Shown in pieces: positions 33,200 through 42,600 of a DNA stretch of 64,000 bases (its first letter is position 1; each line of letters begins with the position of its first letter). The notes beneath the pieces are model-generated. The model was not told where the DNA came from, made no database searches, and saw nothing but the letters and a program-made list of their open reading frames with translations. Both the position numbers and the translations under genes were made by a program. Origin of the DNA: Kribbella pratensis (GTDB taxonomy: Bacteria > Actinomycetota > Actinomycetes > Propionibacteriales > Kribbellaceae); the NCBI RefSeq assembly GCF_004365355.1, contig NZ_SODP01000002.1:1981846-2045845 (forward strand). Direction: 5' to 3'.

Positions 33200-34258
33200 T
33201 CACAGCCCCCTGATCGTGAAGGTCTTGGTGACAGCCGCGACGTACGGCTGGCAGGCCGGGAAGTACACCCGGTACGGGATCAGCCCTTGGTACGACGGTT
33301 GTGCGTTGAGCGTGAACCGGCCGGACTGCCGCACCGAACCAGAGCTGACCGTCTTCCACTGCGTCCGGCCGTAGAGCCGCTGCAGCTGCACCGGGCAGGA
33401 CCCGATCATGTTCGCGACCGAGCCGTTGACCGGGACGATCGTGCCGACCTTGGCGCTCGTCTTCGAGGGCACCGCGGCGATGACCGTCGGCCGCGCCGGG
33501 AACAGCCACTGGCCGACGATGTAGTACGGGTCCGTGTAGATGTGCGCGCAGTTCAGCGCGCCGGCGTCGTTCGCGGTGTAAGCCTTGGTGATCACGCCGT
33601 TCGTGCCGGTCTTGTACACCGGGCTGCCGCCCTCGGCACAGGGAGTGTCGACGCCGAGGCCGATCGGGATCCGGGAGCCGTACGGCTTCCCGGTCGCGGT
33701 GTTCGTGACCGCCCAGGTGATCGTGTACGGCTTGCCGAACGGCACGATCCGCGGGTTTACCGCCGCGGTGATCCGGGGCTGGTTCGTGCCCTTGACGGTG
33801 ATCGTCTGGCCCGCGTACGGCGTGGGGTCGTACGGCGTGCCGAAGACAGGACCGCCGTACGGACCGACCATGACGCCGGTGACCTTGAACGTGCCGTTCG
33901 CGGTCGACGCGACGTTGAGCCGCCCGGTCCAGGTGCCGTTGGCAAGCGTGCCGGCCGTCCGCTTCAGGGCGGCCGAGACGATGTCGCCGCGGCCCCCGGT
34001 GCCGCCGGTGCGCTTCAGGATCACATTCAGCACGAGGCCCTGGTCCCCGGGCTCGCTCGAGTTGTAACCGCCCTTGACGGTCACGTTGATCGGGTACGTG
34101 TTCAGGCCGGAGACCGCGACCGACGTACGGTCGAGGGTGACCTGCGTGATCGTCAGGTTCGGATCCGGGGCGGCCTGCGCCGCCGGCGGAACCGCACCGA
34201 GTAACAGCCCCGCCAGGGACGCTGCCGCCAGCGTCGCCATTACCGGTTTGAGTCGCAT
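33200..34258 (-). CDS. Secreted beta-rich repeat protein, tandem paralogue B
   Basis: A 352-aa paralogue of the downstream gene, with its own Sec signal peptide (MRLKPVMATLAAASLAGLLL, cleavage near AQA-A). Order of motifs is the same: VAVSGLNTYPINVTV, ANGTWTGRLNVASTANGTFK, RIVPFGKPYTITWAVTNTAT, TSAKVGTIVPVNGSV and GLIPYRVYFPACQPY at the C-terminus. Sequence divergence between the two copies is substantial, so the duplication is not recent. It is the first gene of the pair; 191 bases separate it from the divergent tandem ATPase gene. Confidence 0.7.
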   Translation of the reverse strand: MRLKPVMATLAAASLAGLLLGAVPPAAQAAPDPNLTITQVTLDRTSVAVSGLNTYPINVTVKGGYNSSEPGDQGLVLNVILKRTGGTGGRGDIVSAALKRTAGTLANGTWTGRLNVASTANGTFKVTGVMVGPYGGPVFGTPYDPTPYAGQTITVKGTNQPRITAAVNPRIVPFGKPYTITWAVTNTATGKPYGSRIPIGLGVDTPCAEGGSPVYKTGTNGVITKAYTANDAGALNCAHIYTDPYYIVGQWLFPARPTVIAAVPSKTSAKVGTIVPVNGSVANMIGSCPVQLQRLYGRTQWKTVSSGSVRQSGRFTLNAQPSYQGLIPYRVYFPACQPYVAAVTKTFTIRGL

Positions 34259-34449
34259 GCACTGAGGGTGGCAGCGGTACAGGTGGCTTCCAACCCCTGC
34301 GGCTCAGGACTGCTCGATCGGGCCGCCGGGTGTAGACCGGTTGAGCGGCCGTCAGATACTGGCGCGATTCAACTGCCGGGAGGCGATTGTTAACCGCGCA
34401 GTCATGTACAGACCGTGTCGGGTACGGCTACGGTCCGCACGCTGGTCCA

Positions 34450-37074
34450 ATGAGCTCGGTCTTCGGCAGCGATCGGTACCCGGCGTACTCGGTCATCCGA
34501 ACCGACAAGGTGGGCAATCCGATCTCGCTCGGCGACGTCCTGCCGGAGAGTCAGGCGATCCTCTTCACCGGACCTCCCGGCATGGGCAAGACCTCGGAGC
34601 TGTACCGCGCGGAGGACCTGGCGGAGGCCAACGGCTGGTCCACGATCCGGATCAACGCGTCCGCGAACGCGCCGCTGGAACACCAGCTCACGATCGCGAT
34701 CCGGTCGAGCATCGACGAGCTGCGCAAACGGTTCAGCCGCCGCGCGGTGCGCAAGCTGGACAATACCGTCGGCCAGTTGACCCGCAGCGGCGGGAACAAA
34801 CGGCTGGGCGTCGAGCTGCGCTTCGGCGGCGGCCCGTTCCCGATGGAGTACGTCGGGAAGATGGAGCGGGACACCACGGCGTACAGCGAGCTCGGCACCA
34901 CGCTGACCGATTTCGCCGACGAACTCGGCAAGCTGACCGGGGACAACGGCCGGCCGATCCTGCTGCTGGTGGACGGGATCGACCAGGCGCTGGAGAACGA
35001 CCAGGCCGGGCTGAACGAACTGGCGATCCACATCGAGCAGATGGACCTCCCGGTCTGGCTGGTCGCGGCCGGTGGAGCGCGGTCGACCTGGTCGCTGATG
35101 AACGCCTCCCGGCGGATGTCCGGTATCGCCACCACGATCAGCAACCAGTTCGACGTCCGCGAGCTCGGACCGCTGCCCGACGACGAGGTCTGGAAAGCTC
35201 TGACCCTGCCGCTCCAGGACGCCGGGATCGCGTACGAGTACGACGCCATCGAGCGCCTGGTCGCGTCCGCGAACGGCGACCCCTCCCGGCTGCGGTCGCT
35301 CAGCCAGGCCGCGGTCGCCTATCAGGACCAGCAGGCCGGGATCACGCTCAGCTCCGTCCAGGCGGCGATCGCCCACGTCAACGCCGACGCGGCCGAGACC
35401 TACCAGGACCACTGGAACCAGAAGAGCACCACTCACGCGCAGAAGGATCTGCTCGTCCTGGTCGCGTCCCAGGGGCCGAACAGCGTGTACATGCCGGCCG
35501 TGACCCAGGCCGCCGGCCCCGGGAAGTGGCAGGAGATCGACCAGGCCCGCCAGCAACTCGTTGCCCGCGGCATGCTGCGGGAGCACGGCGGAGGCGTCGT
35601 CACGATCCCCGACGAGGGATTCCGGGACTGGATCAACGACTACGTCGGGCAGACGCCGGATCCGGTGCCCGAGCTGACGAGCCCTCCGGCCGTCTCCCGC
35701 GGCGACGTGGCGCTCGCGCCGGTCCACCCGACCAGTGACCGCGAGCTGGTCAACCAGGTGTTCGGCATCTCGGGTCAGCTCGTTCACGAGGTCAAGCGGA
35801 CGGACGCGCAGGGCCGGCCGATCTCGCTCGAGGACCGCGGCCCGACCGGCACGTCACTGCTGTTCACCGGGGCGCCCGGGACCGGCACCAGCCACGAGCT
35901 CACCCGGACCAAGGCGATGGCCGACGCGGAGGGCTGGATCGCGATCCAGCTGGACGCGTCCCGGCGAGAAGGGCTCGAGGCCCGGTTCATTCGTGCCGTG
36001 CAGGGTGAGATGGACGCAATCAAGCAGCAGTACCCGGCCGGCCAGGTGCGGGAGCTGAAGCAGCTCCTGAACCGGATGGCGGTCCGGACCGCCAACTTGA
36101 TGAAGACCAATCAGCTCCGGTTCGGCCTCGCGCCCGGTCCGAAGGTCGGCATCCACCGAAGCACGGTCGAGGGCGTCAAGAAGGACTCGGTCGGCACCAC
36201 GCTGAACGAGGTCGCGGAACACCTCGGCAAGATGGCGCACCCGCGCAGGACTCCGATCCTGGTGATGGTCGACAACCTGGATGCGGCGTCGAAGGAGGAC
36301 CTGTATGTCCTGACCTCGCTGTCGGCGCACCTGAAGGAAGTACGGCACCCGATGTTCCTGATCGCGGCCGGCGGCGAGGAGGCGACCAGCCGGCTGCTCG
36401 AGGCATCGGGCGGGCATGCCGGCACCGAGACCAAGGAGGCCGGCAAGTTCGACGTACGCCGGCTGCAGCCGATCCACTCGGACGAGTTGCGACAGGCGCT
36501 GACCGTGCCGCTCGACAAGGCCCGGGTCAGGTACGAGCCGGAGGCCATCGACAACCTGGTCGCGGCTGCGAACGGCAACCCGACCCGGCTGCGCACCCTG
36601 GCCGCCGCGGCGCTCGAGCTCACCGACCACGGTCAGGGCATCACCGCCGACGTCGCCGCGACCGCGACCGCGCGCCTGAACGCACAGTCGCGCGCGCTGT
36701 ACGACGCGGCCTGGTACAACTGCTCGCCCAACGAGAAGGAACTGCTCGCGAAGACGTCCGTGCAGGGTTCGAACGGGATGGTCATCCCATCCCGGTCCGA
36801 GCCGCCGGGACCCGGACGATGGGATCTCGACGAGGCATCCCACAAGCTGATCTCCCGTGGGCTCCTGACCCGGACCGGCTATCACATCCGGGTCGCCGAC
36901 CCTGGATTCCAGGACTGGGTACAGACCCGCCTGGGCTTCGCCGCGGCACAGTCGGGCATCGCCCGTCCGCAGGTCGTCGCCGGACAGGTCGAGTCGGGTT
37001 CGACCGCGACCCGGCCCGCCCTCGGTCAGGGCGGGCCCAGGCGCGAGGACCTGCAGGCCAACAGGCAGTACTGA
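34450..37074 (+). CDS. Tandem-duplicated AAA/STAND-type ATPase with one dead P-loop
   Basis: An 874-aa protein built of two homologous halves (about 1-415 and 430-850). Each half has a P-loop ATPase followed by a winged-helix-like region ending FRDWINDYVG or FQDWVQTRLG. Half one has an intact Walker A GPPGMGKT (K47) and Walker B ILLLVDGID (D175). In half two the equivalent Walker A is GAPGTGTS (474-481), with threonine T480 in place of the lysine, although the ILVMVDNLD Walker B remains. One active and one degenerate site in the same chain suggests a regulatory pseudo-ATPase, as in ORC or dynein-like systems. ATG 34450 is the likely start; there is no strong ribosome-binding site. Function unknown; relation to Orc/Cdc6-like or STAND families is inference. 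Confidence 0.78.
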   Translation: MSSVFGSDRYPAYSVIRTDKVGNPISLGDVLPESQAILFTGPPGMGKTSELYRAEDLAEANGWSTIRINASANAPLEHQLTIAIRSSIDELRKRFSRRAVRKLDNTVGQLTRSGGNKRLGVELRFGGGPFPMEYVGKMERDTTAYSELGTTLTDFADELGKLTGDNGRPILLLVDGIDQALENDQAGLNELAIHIEQMDLPVWLVAAGGARSTWSLMNASRRMSGIATTISNQFDVRELGPLPDDEVWKALTLPLQDAGIAYEYDAIERLVASANGDPSRLRSLSQAAVAYQDQQAGITLSSVQAAIAHVNADAAETYQDHWNQKSTTHAQKDLLVLVASQGPNSVYMPAVTQAAGPGKWQEIDQARQQLVARGMLREHGGGVVTIPDEGFRDWINDYVGQTPDPVPELTSPPAVSRGDVALAPVHPTSDRELVNQVFGISGQLVHEVKRTDAQGRPISLEDRGPTGTSLLFTGAPGTGTSHELTRTKAMADAEGWIAIQLDASRREGLEARFIRAVQGEMDAIKQQYPAGQVRELKQLLNRMAVRTANLMKTNQLRFGLAPGPKVGIHRSTVEGVKKDSVGTTLNEVAEHLGKMAHPRRTPILVMVDNLDAASKEDLYVLTSLSAHLKEVRHPMFLIAAGGEEATSRLLEASGGHAGTETKEAGKFDVRRLQPIHSDELRQALTVPLDKARVRYEPEAIDNLVAAANGNPTRLRTLAAAALELTDHGQGITADVAATATARLNAQSRALYDAAWYNCSPNEKELLAKTSVQGSNGMVIPSRSEPPGPGRWDLDEASHKLISRGLLTRTGYHIRVADPGFQDWVQTRLGFAAAQSGIARPQVVAGQVESGSTATRPALGQGGPRREDLQANRQY

Positions 37075-37077
37075 GGT

Positions 37078-38205
37078 CTAGTTCGGCCAGATGGAGCTGA
37101 TCCACTCCGGGTGGTCGATGAACGGGTTCCGGTTGTGCTGGAACTGGGTGTAGATGACCTCGTTGCGGTTCTTCTCGAAGGCGTCCGGCGGGTCGGCCGC
37201 CGCCCAGGCCTTCAGCACCGAGAGCTTGCCGATGTACGGCGCTGTGCCGTTGCCGACCGAGTTGTTCACCTCGAGGTTCGGGAACCCGTCGTCGCCCTCG
37301 TACCGGACCGCCATGTAGAAGATCATCCGGGCGACGTCGCCGCGGGCCGCCGCGCGCGGGGCGAACGAGTCCGAGTCCGCCGTACAGCCGGAGCACTGGG
37401 CGACCGCCGTACCGCCGTTGTCGAAGTCGAGGTTGCCGCGGGCCGAGTTCACCGAGACGTCCTCGGGCCGGAGGTGGTGGATGTCGGTGCCCGGGCCGGT
37501 CGCCGTACCGAAGTCGCCGTGGGACTTCGCCCAGACGTGCTCACGATTCCAGTCGTCGACGCCGCCGCCTTCGCTGCTCTTGGCGATCGAGCGACCGGAG
37601 TAGATCTCGATGACGTTGCTGCTGTTGTTGGGATCCTGGTCGGTGACCTCGAGTGCGTCCCAGACCTGGTCGTAGGTGAGCTTGGTCTGGTTCGAGATGA
37701 TCGTGTGCAGCGCGGCCTTCAGCGCGGCGCCGGTCTTGCCCTCGGCGCCCGCGTAATAGTCACCCGGGTCGCCGGGATCGGACGAGCCGCCACCGCCGCT
37801 GAACGCGGTCGCGTTCTTCAGCCCGGGGTGGGAGAAGTACGCGGCCAGCGTGCCGGTGACGGTGATCTGCTGACCGAGCAGGCCGGGGTTGCTCTGCAAT
37901 CCGTACGACGCGCGGAACGCGGTCGGGATCTGCACGTAGAGCATGGACGACGTACTCGTCTGGGTCGCCGAGTCGGCGAGAGCCAGCGCGTAGTCGTTCG
38001 GGAAGTTGCTGCGGACAACGGTGCTGGTGGCGGTCGGCTGGCCGACCACGTACCCAGTGACGGACGCCGTGGAGTTGTCCTGGCGGCCGATCGCTGTCGC
38101 GACGGTGATGGTGGTGGCGGCATTCGACGGCGTAACGCTCGTCAAGCCACCAAGCAGTGCGAGAACGGCGGCGACGAGCAGCGCCGGACGGAAGGGGCGG
38201 GACAC
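37078..38205 (-). CDS. Secreted endonuclease I (EndA/NucM family) with N-terminal OB-like domain
   Basis: A 375-aa protein with a signal peptide (MSRPFRPALLVAAVLALLGG, cleavage near SNA-A). Residues about 30-130 form a small OB-fold-like domain (VATAIGRQDNSTASVTGYVV), then a Gly/Asp/Ser linker, then the nuclease. The catalytic His-Me-type region WNREHVWAKSHGDFG, DIHHLRPEDVSVNSARGN is intact, as in E. coli EndA and Vibrio NucM. It should degrade extracellular DNA or RNA for nutrition. Convergent with the tandem ATPase gene (3-base gap), so not part of that system's operon. Confidence 0.9.
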   Translation of the reverse strand: MSRPFRPALLVAAVLALLGGLTSVTPSNAATTITVATAIGRQDNSTASVTGYVVGQPTATSTVVRSNFPNDYALALADSATQTSTSSMLYVQIPTAFRASYGLQSNPGLLGQQITVTGTLAAYFSHPGLKNATAFSGGGGSSDPGDPGDYYAGAEGKTGAALKAALHTIISNQTKLTYDQVWDALEVTDQDPNNSSNVIEIYSGRSIAKSSEGGGVDDWNREHVWAKSHGDFGTATGPGTDIHHLRPEDVSVNSARGNLDFDNGGTAVAQCSGCTADSDSFAPRAAARGDVARMIFYMAVRYEGDDGFPNLEVNNSVGNGTAPYIGKLSVLKAWAAADPPDAFEKNRNEVIYTQFQHNRNPFIDHPEWISSIWPN

Positions 38206-38628
38206 GGCTACTCCCAGGGGCGGTTGGGGACCGGACGCAGGTCAGTCTGCCCAGCTTGCCGGGCCGCGGAACATCCGGAGTACGAACACCCGATGAAGGT
38301 TTGAACCGGTGGGGCGGTGAACGAGTGAGTGCTACTCATCCACGTCCTCGCTTCGCTCCGGGCGCGGATGAGGCTCGAGCGTGCTGCACATATTGTGAAC
38401 TCGCTTCGCTCCTTCACCGGCCCCACCTGGGTGGATGGGCCCCCATCAGGCCGTGACTGTCCGCCGCAGCCCGCTCTGCCCACCCACCAGCGAGGTACTA
38501 CTGGCGGCAGTACCTCACCGACGAGGGTGGCGTGATGGCGGACGCCGTTTACGGACCGTACTCACTTCGGCACGCGTTGTCCATGGCTCGCAGCCCCGAT
38601 CTCACCGTACTGACAGGTCACTGACGCG
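38206..38628. other. Intergenic region with REP-like repeats and a short peptide frame
   Basis: No full gene. Two direct copies of CTCGCTTCGCTCC lie at 38347-38359 and 38400-38412; a related GGAGCGAAGC occurs at 39447. An 8-bp inverted repeat GAGGTACT/AGTACCTC is at 38489-38513. A short frame from GTG 38532 or ATG 38535 to TGA 38624 encodes MADAVYGPYSLRHALSMARS plus nine residues, and the frame upstream (RYYWRQYLTDEGG) also looks protein-like, so this could be a gene remnant. The palindrome CTGACGCGTCAG (38621-38632) spans the stop of the following PrsW gene. Confidence 0.35.
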
Positions 38629-39414
38629 TCAGGCGGACACCAGGGCGGCATCGGTCTTCTGGGCGCGCTTCAACCCGTACAGCAGCAGGCCGATGGAGAT
38701 CGCGCCGACGACGGCGTACGTGATCGCGCCGCCGATCCCGTCCCAGGTGGTGTGCAGCGCGACGGCCAGCGCGTACATCCCGACGAAGCCCGCGAAGTGC
38801 CTGCCGCTCGGCGCGATCACGAACCGCCACAGCCCCCAGCACGCGAGCCCGGTCCAGGCCGCGTGTCCGGCCGGCGACAGCAGCCCGCGGATGAACAGCG
38901 TCTGCTCGGCGGCGCCGACGTTCCCGTCCGACTGCAGCAGCGCGACGAACGCGTACCCCATCGTCTCGAGTACGGCGAACCCGGTGCCGACCGCGACGCC
39001 GATGACGATCCCGCGCCCGATCGAGGTCCGGTACCGGTGCCCGAAGAAGATCACCAGGACGGCCGGTACGACGAGCTTCGCCGCCTCCTCGATCAGCCCG
39101 ACCCCGACCATCGGCAGGGTCCCGAGCCGCCGCATGGCGTCGTACTCGAGCAGGCCTGCGACCACCACGCCGACCACGCCGCCGAAGAGCAGGCACCCGC
39201 CGAGCGTCGGCCCGTCGATCAGCCAGCGGCTGGACCGCCCGGCCGCGAACGTCACGAACGTCAGCGGTACGACGAGCGCACCGAGCAGGATCAGCGTCGG
39301 GAACAGGTTCGGGTTCCCGGTATCGGTGAGGACGGCCAGCACCGCGAGGTACAGCGCGGTACCGACCAGGAACGTGCCGATCCACCCCCACCTACGTACC
39401 ACCTGAGCGGTCAT
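38629..39414 (-). CDS. PrsW-family intramembrane metalloprotease
   Basis: A 261-aa membrane protein with about eight hydrophobic segments. The PrsW active-site pattern is visible: EEAAK in GLIEEAAKLVVP, the AVLETMGYAF segment, the histidine in SPAGHAAWTGLACWG and HTTWDG near the end, which together form the glutamate/histidine metal site. PrsW cleaves anti-sigma factor RsiW in Bacillus; many actinobacterial homologues have unknown targets. ATG 39414 has a GGGAGGG ribosome-binding site. It is divergent from the secreted subtilase, across an unusual imperfect inverted repeat that contains this start codon. Confidence 0.88.
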   Translation of the reverse strand: MTAQVVRRWGWIGTFLVGTALYLAVLAVLTDTGNPNLFPTLILLGALVVPLTFVTFAAGRSSRWLIDGPTLGGCLLFGGVVGVVVAGLLEYDAMRRLGTLPMVGVGLIEEAAKLVVPAVLVIFFGHRYRTSIGRGIVIGVAVGTGFAVLETMGYAFVALLQSDGNVGAAEQTLFIRGLLSPAGHAAWTGLACWGLWRFVIAPSGRHFAGFVGMYALAVALHTTWDGIGGAITYAVVGAISIGLLLYGLKRAQKTDAALVSA

Positions 39415-39501
39415 GGGGCCCTCCCGGCCTGGACTGAGGAGTGTAGGGAGCGAAGCAACCGGAGCGACGAGGGAAGGCCGGGAGCCAAGGGCCCCATGAC
39501 C
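39409..39501. repeat. Imperfect 22-bp inverted repeat in the PrsW/subtilase divergent promoter
   Basis: The left arm 39409-39430 (GGTCATGGGGCCC then TCCCGGCCT) pairs with the right arm 39475-39501 (AGGCCGGGA, a 5-base insertion, GGGCCCCATGACC). The left arm includes the PrsW start codon, so a mirror-image ATG occurs in the right arm at 39495-39498 region. The 44-base loop contains the REP-like GGAGCGAAGC. Nothing gene-like is seen in the remaining 150 bases before the subtilase start. Confidence 0.6.
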
Positions 39502-39654
39502 CGCCGAGCCGGAGGCGAGGCCAACAGTATGGCGTGGTTGCGCCATGTCGCAGCTACGGCAGTGATGGACAGAGCCGATTGCTGTGACCTGATTGCAAAC
39601 TCTGTCGGAAGAAGAGGTGGTCCTGCCCCGAACCTCTCGAAGGAGAATCCGCCT

Positions 39655-42600
39655 ATGTCCCCCACCCGCCTCACCGCCGCCACCCTCGCGGCGATGCTGA
39701 CCCTCGGCGCGCTGTCGGCGATCCCGGCCGGCGCTGCCCCTCCCACGGGATCCACGGCGCTCAAGACCTCCGCCGTCACGTTGATCACCGGCGACGTCGT
39801 CCAACTCACCGACGCCGGCGGCGGCAAGAAGGCTGCCACCGTCACCCCGGCACCCGGCCGCGAAGGCGTCTCGTTCCACACCATCGAGGTCGACGGCGGA
39901 CTCCGCGTGCTGCCGAGCGACGCCGTCCCGTACATCTCCACCGGCGTCCTCGACGTCGACCTGTTCGACGTCGACGAGCTGATCGCCGACGGGTACGGCT
40001 CCGCCGCCAGCCTCCCGCTGATCGTGAAGGACACGCCCGGCCTCCGGGCCGAGCAGAATCTCGCCGGTACGACGACCACCCGCCAGCTCCCGTCGATCGG
40101 CGGCCGGGCGGTGGACGCGGCCAAGGACCAGCTCCCCGCCCTGTGGAAATCGCTGAAGCCCGCCACGGGCGCCCGGTCGCTGAACAGCGGGATCACCAAG
40201 ATCTGGCTCGACGGCAAGGTCCGTCCGGTGCTCGACAAGAGCGTCCCGCAGATCGGCGCACCGGACGCCTGGAAGGCCGGGTACGAAGGCACCGGCGTCG
40301 AGGTCGCCGTACTGGACACCGGCGTGGACGCGGCGCATCCGGATCTGGCCGGCAAGGTCAAGGAGAGCGTCGACTTCTCCGGCAGCCCGAGCGGCACCGT
40401 GGACCACTTCGGCCACGGCACGCACGTCGCCGCCACGATTGCCGGCACCGGTGCGGGCGCGGGCGGTACCCGCAAGGGCGTCGCGCCCAAGGCCGACCTG
40501 CTGGTCGGCAAGGTGCTCGGTGACGACGGCTACGGCTACGACTCCTGGATCATCGCCGGGATGGAGTGGGCCGCGGCCGAAGGCGCGAAGGTCGTCAACA
40601 TGAGCCTCGGCGGCGAAGCCACCGACGGCACCGACCCGCTCAGCCAGGCCGTCAACGACATCACCGCACAGACCGGCACCCTGTTCGTCGTTGCTGCAGG
40701 CAACGAAGGCCAGGACGAGACGGTCGGTACGCCGGGCGCCGCCGCGTCCGCGCTCACCGTCGGCGCCGTGGACCGCAACGACCAGCTCGCGGAGTTCTCC
40801 AGCCGCGGTCCGCGTCTCGGCGACGCCGGCCTCAAGCCGGAGATCACCGCGCCCGGCGTCGGCATCATCGCCGCCCGCGCGGCCGGCACGATCATGGGCG
40901 ACCCGATCGACGAGCTCTACACGTCCGCCTCCGGTACGTCGATGGCGACGCCGCACGTGGCCGGTGCCGCCGCACTGCTCGCGCAGCAGCACCCGGACTG
41001 GAAGGCCGACCAACTGAAGAACGCGCTGGTCAGCACGGCCAAGACGCAGCCTGAGCAGACCGTGTACCAGCAGGGCGCGGGCCGGGTCGACCTGACCCGG
41101 GCGGTCGCGCAGAAGGTGACCGCGAGCGGCGTCGCCGACTTCGGCGTACAGACCGCCGAGGCGGGCACGCGGACGATCACCTACCGGAACTCCGCGGACG
41201 CCCCGATCACGCTCAGTCTCTCAATCCAGGTGACGAACCTCGACGACAAGCAGCCGGAGACCGACGGGTTCAGCTTGCCCGCGACGGTCACGGTCCCGGC
41301 GCACGGCAGCACCGACGTACCGCTGGCGTTGGACCCGGTCAAGCTCGGCCGCGGTCAGTACAGCGGGTGGATCGTTGCCACTGGCCCCGATGGTGTCGTC
41401 ACGCACACGGCGGTCGGCGCGCTCCGCTCCGGTCCGAAGCACAAGGTGACGCTGCGCGCGGTCGGGCTGGACGGACAGCCCACCGGCGTACCGGTCATTT
41501 CGTTGTTCGGTGACAACTCGCGGTCCGACGTCCTGGCCTGGATCCCGGACGGTGAGTCCTACACGGCCGAGGTCGAGGAGGGCACGTACCTGCTGCACTC
41601 GCTGGTCGAGAACTCGGACCCGCAGGACGAGCAGGTCAGCCTGTTCACCGACCCGAACATCGTGGTCAGCAAGGACACCGAGATCGTGATCGACGCGCGG
41701 AAGGCGGTCCCGATCACGATCGAGACGCCGAAACCGTCGGAACAGCAGGCGGTGCTCAGCTACTACGTGCACCGCGTGTATGCCAACGGCCGCTCGATCA
41801 GCCACGGCGTGATGCACTTCAGCACGGTCAAGCAGGTCAACGTCACACCGACCAAGCCGGTCAAGGACGGCACCTTCGAGTTCTCGTCCCGCTGGCAACT
41901 CGTTGCCCCGCTCGTCCAAGCCGCAGTCCCGGGCGTCCCCGGCCCGCTGGACATCAACCTGCTCCACCAGTCGCCGTCGTACGAAGGCAAGAAGCGGTTC
42001 CCGCTCGTGTACTCGGACCCGTCGCTGAAGGGAGTGAAAGGTGCGGTTGCGGTGCTGGACTCGAGCGAGGACGGCTGGGGCAACGGCAGCGAGCACGACC
42101 AGATCGTCGCGGCCGCGAAGGCGGGTGCCGCGGCGGTGATCCTGGTTCGGCCGCCGGACTGGTCCGCCTGGACGGTCTGGCGTCCGGTCGGCGACCGAGA
42201 GCCGATCCCGGCGATGGTCACCACCTCCAAGGACGGTCACAAGCTGATCGACCGCGCCCGTCGCGGCAACGCGACGATCGACCTGACGCTGACCACGTCC
42301 AGCCCGTACCTGTACGACGTACAGCAGGTCTCGACCGGGTCCATCCCGGCGAAGATCGACTACAAGGTGACGCCGGCCAACAGTGCCCGCATCACCACGC
42401 GGTACGCCGACAACGGCGGGTTCAACTGGGCCAAGGAGCAGCGGTTCGGCTGGCGTCCGTGGCAGGAGTACTCGTGGAACGACGCGCAGCGGTTCGTCGA
42501 GACGCCGAAGGTGCGGGAGGAGTGGGTCACGTCCGGTGACTCGCTCTGGCAGCACCGGGTGCACCACCTCTACACCTGGGACGACATGAACCCGCTGGCC

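Noticed and set aside
1618..38632. Palindrome TGACGCGTCA at 1618-1627 and again inside 38621-38632
   Set aside because: Only two copies, in unrelated contexts (one across a stop codon); probably chance in GC-rich DNA, though a genome-wide count would settle it.
41221..42567. Large minus-strand frame inside the subtilase gene
   Set aside because: The subtilase has catalytic motifs and a signal peptide on the plus strand; the opposite frame has no motif and is a codon-bias artefact.
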